Positions 15,217 through 20,437 of a stretch of DNA of 20,437 nt are shown piece by piece. Source of the stretch: an uncultured Rubrobacteraceae bacterium (lineage in GTDB: Bacteria > Actinomycetota > Rubrobacteria > Rubrobacterales > Rubrobacteraceae). Location: positions 1-20,437 of the forward strand of contig CADCUZ010000163.1 in NCBI GenBank assembly GCA_902806015.1. Reading direction: 5' to 3'. Made by a program: the position numbers and the translations under genes. A model generated the notes under the pieces. That model saw only the letters and a program-made list of their open reading frames with translations. It was not told the origin of the DNA and did not search any database. The first letter of the stretch is position 1. Every line of letters begins with the position of its first letter.

Positions 15217-15852
15217 TTGGCAGCCACGGAGGCGACGCAGCGAATCGTGCGGGCGATGGCCGCGGCGATGGAGGAGAACCGGCGGTACCTGACGAAGCTT
15301 GACTCGGAGATAGGGGACGGCGACCACGGCAACAACATGCGCCGCGGCTTTGGGGCCGCCCTTGAGAGGCTCGAAGGTGAACACCCCGCCTCTCCGGCGG
15401 ACGTCCTCAAGGCCGTCTCCATGGCCCTTATAGGAAAGGTCGGCGGCGCCGCCGGCCCCCTCTACGGCACGGCCTTCCTGCGTGCCTCCACCGCCCTCTC
15501 CGGCGACGGAGTCTCGCCCGAAGACGCCGCCTCAGCCCTCGAAGCCGCCCTCGGCGGCATCAAGCAACGCGGCAAGGCCGAGGTGGGGGACAAGACCATC
15601 CTGGACGCCCTCACGCCGGCCGTCGAGGCCGCCAAGGAGGCGGCCGGTTCCTCGGAAGCAACGGTGGCGGCGGTCTTCCGGGCCGCGGCCGAAGCGGCCC
15701 GGGAGGGGGCGGAGTCCACGGTCCCGCTCACGGCGAGGAAGGGGCGGGCGAGCTACCTCGGCGCCAGGGCCGAGGGTCACAAAGACCCGGGGGCCGCCTC
15801 GACGCACCTGCTGCTGGATGCCGCCGCCCGCTCGCTCGAAGGCGCCGAGTAG
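15217..15852 (+). CDS. dhaL: dihydroxyacetone kinase subunit DhaL
   Basis: The ADP-binding subunit that passes phosphate from DhaM to the dihydroxyacetone held on DhaK. It has 211 residues, against 210 in E. coli. The metal-binding motif is KLDSEIGDGDHGNNM, with Asp29, Asp34 and Asp36 matching the three Asp that hold two Mg ions. The nucleotide-binding region GKVGGAAGPLYGTAF and DALTPAVEA, and the C-terminal ARKGRASYLGARAEGHKDPGA, are typical. The start is TTG at 15217, six bases after AAGGAG; a longer frame from 15166 would bury that ribosome site. The stop overlaps the dhaM GTG by one base. Its partner dhaK is encoded 9.6 kb upstream. Confidence 0.93.
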   Translation: MAATEATQRIVRAMAAAMEENRRYLTKLDSEIGDGDHGNNMRRGFGAALERLEGEHPASPADVLKAVSMALIGKVGGAAGPLYGTAFLRASTALSGDGVSPEDAASALEAALGGIKQRGKAEVGDKTILDALTPAVEAAKEAAGSSEATVAAVFRAAAEAAREGAESTVPLTARKGRASYLGARAEGHKDPGAASTHLLLDAAARSLEGAE

Positions 15853-16250
15853 TGGTCGGGCTGGTTCTCGTCTCGCACAGCCCCAAGATCGCCGAGGGCA
15901 CGGCCGACCTCGTGCGCCAGATGGCCGGCGAGGTCGAACTCACCGCCGTGGGGGGCGACGCGGAGGGCGGCTTCGGCACGGACCCCCAGCGGATGGAGGC
16001 AGCCATAGTGGGCATGGGCGCAGACGAGGTGCTGGTCTTCATGGACCTGGGGTCGGCCGTGCTCTCGGCGGAGACGGTGCTCGAGATGCTCTCAGAAGGG
16101 GACCGCAACCGGGTGAGGCTCGTGGACGCGCCGTTCGTCGAGGGGGCCTTCGCGGCCGGGGTGTCGGCCTCGGCCGGGTCCGATGCCGGGGAGTGCGTGG
16201 AGGCGGCGATGGAGGCACGCACCGAGCCGAAGCTGCACGGCGAAACGTAG
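15852..16250 (+). CDS. dhaM: PTS-dependent dihydroxyacetone kinase phosphotransferase subunit DhaM (EIIA-only)
   Basis: 132 residues forming only the EIIA-Man-like domain. It receives phosphate from HPr on His9 (LVSHSPKIAEG) and passes it to ADP on DhaL. Further motifs are GTDPQRMEAAI and VLVFMDLGSAVLSAE. The E. coli protein is a much longer fusion with HPr and EI-like domains; the short form needs the general PTS proteins HPr and EI, which are not in this window. The start is GTG at 15852, overlapping the dhaL TAG, so the two genes are tightly coupled. Confidence 0.92.
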   Translation: MVGLVLVSHSPKIAEGTADLVRQMAGEVELTAVGGDAEGGFGTDPQRMEAAIVGMGADEVLVFMDLGSAVLSAETVLEMLSEGDRNRVRLVDAPFVEGAFAAGVSASAGSDAGECVEAAMEARTEPKLHGET

Positions 16251-16295
16251 TAGGGCCACCGCGTAGACGTGGAGACCCGACAGAAAGAGGGGGCA

Positions 16296-17147
16296 ATGGC
16301 CGCCGGAACGGCAAGAGGTTCGGACCTGGGACGCACCACCCACGTCGTGCCGGGCATGACCGAGGAGCAGGCGGCGAAGGCCCGCAGGCTCGACGCGCCG
16401 ACCGTCGCCGCGGTGCTGCTCGTGATCCCCGCGCTCGTCCTCCATTTCTCGGAGCCGCGGGGCACGCTCGCCATGGCGAGCAACGCGCTCAACTGGGCGA
16501 TCTACGCCTGGTTTTTCTTCGAGTTCGCCTACATGCTCCGGCTCGCCCCGGACAATGGGGAATTTCTCCGCCACAACAAGCTCGACCTCACGGTGTTGGT
16601 GCTGACCGTGCCGCTCTTGCCCGGCGTCCTGCAGGCGCTCTGGGTGCTGCGACTCCTCAGGCTCATCGACATGATGCCGGCGGTGCTCGGGCGCTTCGTC
16701 AATATCACGCTGCTCCCCTACGCGGTAGTGCTGGCGTTTATAGCCGTCTTCGGCGGCGGGCTCGCCTTCGCCCGGTTCGAGGGCGTGAGCGTATTCGACG
16801 GGATGTATTGGGCCAACACCACCGTAAACACGGTGGGCTACGGCGACATCTCCGCGCAGACCCCCGAGGGCAAGGTGCTCTCGATGGTGTTGCAGTGGAC
16901 GGGGAACGTGATCCTGGCGATGCTCATAGGCGGCGTGGCCGCCTTCGCCCAGCAGTTGCTCTTGGGTGAGAACGTCGAGGAGATCGGCAAAGAAGTCGAC
17001 GAGCTGGAAGAGGACGTGGAAGAAGTCGAGGAGGACGTGGAGAGCCTGCTGGAGAACGTGCGGGGAATGTCAGCGACGGACCGCGTGGTTTTGCGGGAGT
17101 TGGCTTACATAAGAGCCCGCCTCGATGAAGTACAACCAGGGGACTAA
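16296..17147 (+). CDS. voltage-gated-type potassium channel with acidic coiled-coil tail
   Basis: A 283-residue membrane protein. The selectivity filter is TVNTVGYGD, preceded by a pore helix (GMYWANTT) and followed by the last span. Four earlier hydrophobic segments precede it, and LWVLRLLRLIDMM resembles an S4 helix with spaced Arg residues, so it looks like a six-span Kv-type channel. The C-terminus (about 230-283) is a highly acidic heptad stretch with VDELEEDVEEVEEDVESLLENV, likely a tetramerising coiled coil. I chose the ATG at 16296 with GAGG upstream; a GTG at 16269 is also open. It lies between dhaM and glpD, 45 and 22 bases from its neighbours, so it is probably co-transcribed with glycerol genes. 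Confidence 0.85.
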   Translation: MAAGTARGSDLGRTTHVVPGMTEEQAAKARRLDAPTVAAVLLVIPALVLHFSEPRGTLAMASNALNWAIYAWFFFEFAYMLRLAPDNGEFLRHNKLDLTVLVLTVPLLPGVLQALWVLRLLRLIDMMPAVLGRFVNITLLPYAVVLAFIAVFGGGLAFARFEGVSVFDGMYWANTTVNTVGYGDISAQTPEGKVLSMVLQWTGNVILAMLIGGVAAFAQQLLLGENVEEIGKEVDELEEDVEEVEEDVESLLENVRGMSATDRVVLRELAYIRARLDEVQPGD

Positions 17148-17169
17148 CGGTCCTAGAAAGTGAGGTCAC

Positions 17170-18924
17170 ATGACCCGCCAGATCCCCGCGGACATAGGCG
17201 AGTATCCCTTCGACCTCGTAGTGGTCGGTGCCGGCATCAACGGCGCCGGCATCGCCCGTGACGCTGCCATGCGCGGCCTGAAGGTCCTGCTCCTGGATAA
17301 GGGCGACATCTCCAACGGCACCACCCAGTGGTCAACCCGTCTCATCCACGGAGGCTTGCGCTACCTGGAGCACTACGAAATCCACCTCGTCCGCGAGTCG
17401 CTTGCCGAGCGGGAGAAGCTCCTGCGCATAGCGCCGCACCTCGTAAAGCCGCTGCGTTTTGTCGTGCCGATCTACGAGAGGAGCAAGCGCGGGCCGGGCC
17501 TGATCCGGCTCGGCATGATCGGCTACGATACCCTCTCCTTCGACAAGTCGGTCCCCAACCACAAGATGCTCTCCCGCGAAGAGGCCCTAGAGCGCTACCC
17601 CGGCCTGAACCCGGACGGCCTCCGCGGCGCCGCCACCTACTACGATGGGCAGGTCGAGTACGCCGAAAGGGTGGCCGTCGAGAACGCCGTAAGCGCCCGT
17701 GAGCACGGCGCGACGGTGATAACCCACGCCGAGGTCAAGCGCCTACTGTTCGACGCCGGCGAAAACGGCGGCCTGCCCCGGGTGGCCGGCGTGGAGTTCG
17801 AGGACGGATTCGGGGGCGGGACCTTCAAGGCGTTCGCTCCGGTCATCGTCAACGTGGCCGGGCCGTGGATCGACCGGGTGCTCTCGGGCTCGGGCACCTT
17901 CGGGGTGGACCCCGAGGAGAGCAAGGAGGACGAGGCGAAAATGATTGGGGGCACCAAGGGTTCCCACCTGGTCGTCGACCCGTTCCCCGGCGCCCCCCAG
18001 GACGCCCTCTACGTCGAGGCCCGGCGGGATGGCAGGCCTTACTTTATAGTGCCGTGGAACGGCCGCTACCTAATCGGCACCACCGACTTCCGCTACAAGG
18101 AAGATCTCGACTACGTCTCCGCCGACGACGAGGAAATAGACTACCTGATAGCGGAGACCAACGCCGTCGTGCCCACGGCGAACCTCACCCGGGGGGACGT
18201 GCTCTTCACCTACTCGGGCGTCAGGCCGCTCCCGTTTAAGCCCGAGGGCTCGGAGAGCTCGATCACGCGCAGCCACGTCGTCTACGACCACGCCACGGGC
18301 CGCTCGGCCGCCGGCGGACGCCTGACGGTCGAGGGCGCGGGTCCCAAGGCCGACGGCCTCGTCTCCATCGTCGGCGGCAAGCTCACGACCTACCGCAACC
18401 TCGCCCGCCAGACGGTGGACGTGGCCTACAAGAAGCTCGGCCGGAGCGCCCCGCCCTGCACCACGGACAGGGTGCCGCTCCCGGGTGGGGCAGCGGCGAA
18501 TTTCGACACCTTCTCTGCCGAGTTCAAGGCGACGAGCGGGCTCACCGACGAGCTGGCCGAGCGCCTGCTTAGGCTCTACGGCGCCCGCGCTCCGGAGGTG
18601 CTGGAGCAGGCCGGCGATGACCCCTCCCTGCGAGTCTCGCTCTCCCCGGACCCTTCGGTCGAGACGGGGCTTCTCGGGTGCGAGGTCCTCTACGCCTTCC
18701 GGCGGGAGATGGCGGAGACCTTGGCCGACGCGCTCCTCAGGCGCACGATGGCGGGCCTCGGCCCGAACGTGGCCCTGGACGTGGACGAGGCCGCGGCAAG
18801 GGTCGCCGTGGAGCATCTTGGCTGGACCGAAGAGCGCGCAGATGTGGAGGTCGAAAACTTCCGCAGGTACGTCCAGCGTTACAGGCCGAAGAGCTTCCGG
18901 GAGGGGGAGCCCGCCGGGGTCTGA
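17170..18924 (+). CDS. glpD: aerobic glycerol-3-phosphate dehydrogenase
   Basis: An FAD enzyme at the membrane face that oxidises glycerol 3-phosphate to dihydroxyacetone phosphate and passes electrons to quinone. It has 584 residues, within the usual 500-600. Seen here: the FAD-binding DLVVVGAGINGAGIARDAA at 15-33 and the closing acidic residue in LLLDKGD, the active-site block WSTRLIHGGLRYLEHYE, PYFIVPWNGRYLIGTTD, the substrate-binding SGVRPL, IVGGKLTTYR, and the C-terminal DUF-like cap with REMAETLADALLRR. The ATG follows GTGAGG. It completes the glycerol route started by glpF and glpK and follows dhaLM and the channel gene closely. Confidence 0.95.
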   Translation: MTRQIPADIGEYPFDLVVVGAGINGAGIARDAAMRGLKVLLLDKGDISNGTTQWSTRLIHGGLRYLEHYEIHLVRESLAEREKLLRIAPHLVKPLRFVVPIYERSKRGPGLIRLGMIGYDTLSFDKSVPNHKMLSREEALERYPGLNPDGLRGAATYYDGQVEYAERVAVENAVSAREHGATVITHAEVKRLLFDAGENGGLPRVAGVEFEDGFGGGTFKAFAPVIVNVAGPWIDRVLSGSGTFGVDPEESKEDEAKMIGGTKGSHLVVDPFPGAPQDALYVEARRDGRPYFIVPWNGRYLIGTTDFRYKEDLDYVSADDEEIDYLIAETNAVVPTANLTRGDVLFTYSGVRPLPFKPEGSESSITRSHVVYDHATGRSAAGGRLTVEGAGPKADGLVSIVGGKLTTYRNLARQTVDVAYKKLGRSAPPCTTDRVPLPGGAAANFDTFSAEFKATSGLTDELAERLLRLYGARAPEVLEQAGDDPSLRVSLSPDPSVETGLLGCEVLYAFRREMAETLADALLRRTMAGLGPNVALDVDEAAARVAVEHLGWTEERADVEVENFRRYVQRYRPKSFREGEPAGV

Positions 18925-18974
18925 CACCGATCGGCCGGGGGTCCGCCGGCGGGAGCGTCCGTCCCCTCCTTCAC

Positions 18975-18999
18975 GTTTATGCGGGGTGTGCTGGGGTAA
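18975..18999 (+). promoter_or_regulatory. stress-sigma (SigB/SigF-type) promoter of the ferritin-like gene
   Basis: GTTT (18975-18978), exactly 15 bases, then GGGTAA (18994-18999). This matches the GTTT-N14-16-GGGTA pattern of SigB/SigF promoters in Gram-positive bacteria. The start would be near 19006, about 40 bases before the GTG at 19045. Confidence 0.55.
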
Positions 19000-19044
19000 G
19001 GTACGAGGGTAGTACAGAAGAATCCCAACAGGAGGTCGTGACCC

Positions 19045-19554
19045 GTGGAAACCAACCGAGGAAGCCAGGGAATCCTCTCGGAGGAACTGCGCGAGAAGCG
19101 CCAAGCCATCGTCGAGCTCTTGAAGACGGCCTACTTTATGGAGCTCGAGACGGTTATGAACTACGTCACCAACAGCATCAACCCCGATGGAGTCCGGGCC
19201 CAGGAGGTCAAGGAGAACATCGAGGAGGACATCCAGGAAGAGCTGGCGCACGCCCAGCAGTTCGCCCAGCGCATCAAGGAGCTCTACGGGACCGTCCCGG
19301 GCTCGATGGACTTCAAGGCGGTGCAGGAGAAGTTGCAGCCGGCGGAGGACCAGATCGATGTCGTCCACGTCATCAAGGGCGTCATAGACGCCGAGGACGG
19401 CGCCATAGAGCACTACACGCGCATCATCCAGGAGACCGAAGAGGTCGACCCCGTTACAAACGATATGGTGATCGCGGTACTGCGCGACGAGCAGGGCCAC
19501 CGCCGCCTCTTCGAAGGGTTCCTCCGCGAGTACGAGGTCGAGGGACTGGCGTAG
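19045..19554 (+). CDS. ferritin-like (bacterioferritin-type) diiron domain protein
   Basis: 169 residues, all predicted helical. The four-helix pattern with diiron ligands is visible: Glu33/Glu35 in YFMELETVMNY, Glu66-x-x-His69 in QEELAHAQQF, Glu117/Glu122 in DAEDGAIEHY, and Glu149-x-x-His152 in RDEQGHRRLF. This is the two-ExxH layout of ferritin-like or rubrerythrin-like proteins; there is no rubredoxin domain. It probably stores iron or protects against peroxide. The start is GTG at 19045 with AGGAGG nine bases upstream. It stands alone behind a stress-type promoter and is followed by a strong terminator, so it is independent of glpD. Confidence 0.85.
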   Translation: METNRGSQGILSEELREKRQAIVELLKTAYFMELETVMNYVTNSINPDGVRAQEVKENIEEDIQEELAHAQQFAQRIKELYGTVPGSMDFKAVQEKLQPAEDQIDVVHVIKGVIDAEDGAIEHYTRIIQETEEVDPVTNDMVIAVLRDEQGHRRLFEGFLREYEVEGLA

Positions 19555-19608
19555 GGGCACCGCGCCGATGGGGAGGCCCAATGGGGCATCTCCAGGAGCA
19601 TCGTTGTG

Positions 19609-19636
19609 GGGGCCTGGCCGCTGTGCGGCGGGCCCC
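19609..19636 (+). terminator. terminator of the ferritin-like gene
   Basis: GGGGCC (19609-19614) pairs with GGCCCC (19631-19636), with an inner CCGC-TGT-GCGG stem, followed by TTCT. This is a strong hairpin 54 bases after the stop and ahead of the next promoter. Confidence 0.6.
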
Positions 19637-19650
19637 TTCTCTGCGTAGGT

Positions 19651-19679
19651 TTCGTTGGGTTGGGCGGCTGCGATATAAT
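19651..19679 (+). promoter_or_regulatory. promoter of the CNNM/CorC-type gene
   Basis: A perfect -10 box TATAAT (19674-19679) with TTCGTT (19651-19656) 17 bases upstream. The expected start near 19686 leaves about 75 bases before the TTG at 19762. A 28-codon frame, ATG at 19694 (MGELYLIRPL), begins just after it and overlaps the start of the large gene. Confidence 0.5.
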
Positions 19680-19761
19680 GCTCCCGTAACGCGATGGGAG
19701 AGCTTTATTTGATCCGGCCCTTGTCCGCCCCGCGCGCCCGCGACGGGACGAGAAAACGCGC

Positions 19762-20437
19762 TTGGGCGATCCCCTCTTAGCCTGGCTCAACCTGCTGGCT
19801 GCCCTGGTGATGGTGGGCCTCAACGCCTTTTTCGTGGCCGCCGAGTTCGCCCTGGTGCGGGTGCGCGAGTCACGCATCGTACAGCTGGAGCAGGAGGGAA
19901 GCGCCCGGGCCGGGGTGGTGCGCGGGACCCTGCGCGACCTAGACTCCTACCTCTCCGTCTGCCAGGTCGGGATCACCGTCGCCTCCCTCGCGCTCGGCTG
20001 GCTCGGGGAGCCGGCGGTCTCGCACCTGATCGAACCGGTCCTCGCCGGCGTCGGGGTGGGCAGCGATCAGGTCGTCACGGTGGTCTCTGTCATCGTCGGG
20101 TTCTCCGTCATAACTTACGCGCACCTGGTCTTCGGGGAGCAGGCGCCCAAGTACTTCTCTATTCAGAGGGCCGAAAGGGTCGCGCTCTGGGTCAGCCGGC
20201 CGCTGAACCTTTTCAGGCTCGTGCTGCGGCCCGTGGTGTGGGTGGTCAACGCCTCGACGAACTTTATCTTGCGGCCCTGGGGCATCAGGCTCGGGGAGGA
20301 GATGGAAGCGCATTCCGAAGAGGAATTGCGGATCATGATCTCTTCCTCCACCGCCTCGGGCGTGCTCGACCCGGAAGAGCGCGAGTACCTGAACAACGTC
20401 TTTGACTTCGGGGACCGGGTGGCCCGCGAGATCATGG
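19762..20437 (+). CDS. CNNM/CorC-type (hemolysin family, DUF21) membrane protein, 5' part
   Basis: The first 225 codons; the gene continues beyond the window. The N-terminal DUF21 membrane domain is clear: NAFFVAAEFALVRVRESRI, SYLSVCQVGITVASLALGWLGEP, HLVFGEQAPKYFSI. It is followed by EELRIMISSSTASGVLDPEEREYLNNVFDF, which leads into the CBS-domain region. Family members are linked to Mg or Co efflux and ion balance; 'hemolysin' is a historical name. The start is TTG at 19762; an upstream in-frame stop at 19687 limits other choices, and the ribosome site is weak (GACGAG). It has its own TATAAT promoter. Confidence 0.88.
   Translation, partial: MGDPLLAWLNLLAALVMVGLNAFFVAAEFALVRVRESRIVQLEQEGSARAGVVRGTLRDLDSYLSVCQVGITVASLALGWLGEPAVSHLIEPVLAGVGVGSDQVVTVVSVIVGFSVITYAHLVFGEQAPKYFSIQRAERVALWVSRPLNLFRLVLRPVVWVVNASTNFILRPWGIRLGEEMEAHSEEELRIMISSSTASGVLDPEEREYLNNVFDFGDRVAREIM

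Noticed and set aside
15482..16969. A 495-codon plus-strand frame across dhaL, dhaM and the channel
   Set aside because: Pro/Arg/Gly-rich out-of-frame shadow of three genes with clear catalytic motifs.
18070..19581. A 503-codon minus-strand frame across glpD and the ferritin-like gene
   Set aside because: It is antisense to two well-recognised genes, and its composition is that of a shadow frame.

Overview
The window is about 20.4 kb of very GC-rich DNA, densely packed with genes. Frequent GTG and TTG starts, purine-rich ribosome binding sites and many 4-base ATGA overlaps suggest a high-GC actinobacterium. The mix of a glp/dha glycerol region, a SorC-type regulator, CBU_0592-type membrane proteins and a DUF5519 protein reminds me of Rubrobacter. 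That assignment is inference; no marker gene in the window proves it.

Left end (1-2857, minus strand): a partial PPOX/F420-type oxidoreductase overlaps a DUF5519 gene that has its own promoter and a perfect palindromic operator. Then come an AEC-family transporter and a three-gene unit: a shortened selD followed by two tandem 85-aa membrane-protein paralogs. The selD gene reads through an in-frame UGA at the catalytic Cys/Sec position. A near-perfect SECIS-like hairpin lies 12 nt after that UGA, so this is a probable selenoprotein gene missed by ordinary gene calling. Its C-terminal half is missing.

Glycerol block 1 (2897-7984, plus strand): glpK, dhaK, glpF and two short-chain dehydrogenases run as one close-set unit behind a sigma-A-like promoter. 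A decayed multicopper-oxidase C-terminus follows (8104-8519).

Polyol/sugar uptake block (8660-13401, minus strand): a Tat-type lipoprotein solute-binding protein, two MalF/MalG-type permeases, a META-domain lipoprotein and a sorbitol/xylitol-type zinc dehydrogenase form one operon. It has no ATPase gene of its own. Divergent from it is a SorC-family sugar-binding regulator (13670-14695). The shared intergenic space holds a TTGACA promoter overlapped by an inverted repeat. A dead FGGY-kinase C-terminus lies beyond the regulator.

Glycerol block 2 (15217-18924, plus strand): dhaL, dhaM, a voltage-gated-type potassium channel and glpD. GlpF imports glycerol, GlpK phosphorylates it, and GlpD oxidises glycerol 3-phosphate to dihydroxyacetone phosphate. 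DhaK, DhaL and DhaM phosphorylate dihydroxyacetone with PTS phosphate. The SDR and zinc dehydrogenases would oxidise polyols to ketoses. The polyol block therefore sits between the two halves of the glycerol/dihydroxyacetone pathway.

Right end: a ferritin-like gene behind a GTTT-N15-GGGTAA promoter of the stress-sigma (SigB/SigF) type, a strong hairpin terminator, and the start of a CNNM/CorC-type membrane protein that runs off the window. I found no tRNA, rRNA, CRISPR array or insertion sequence.
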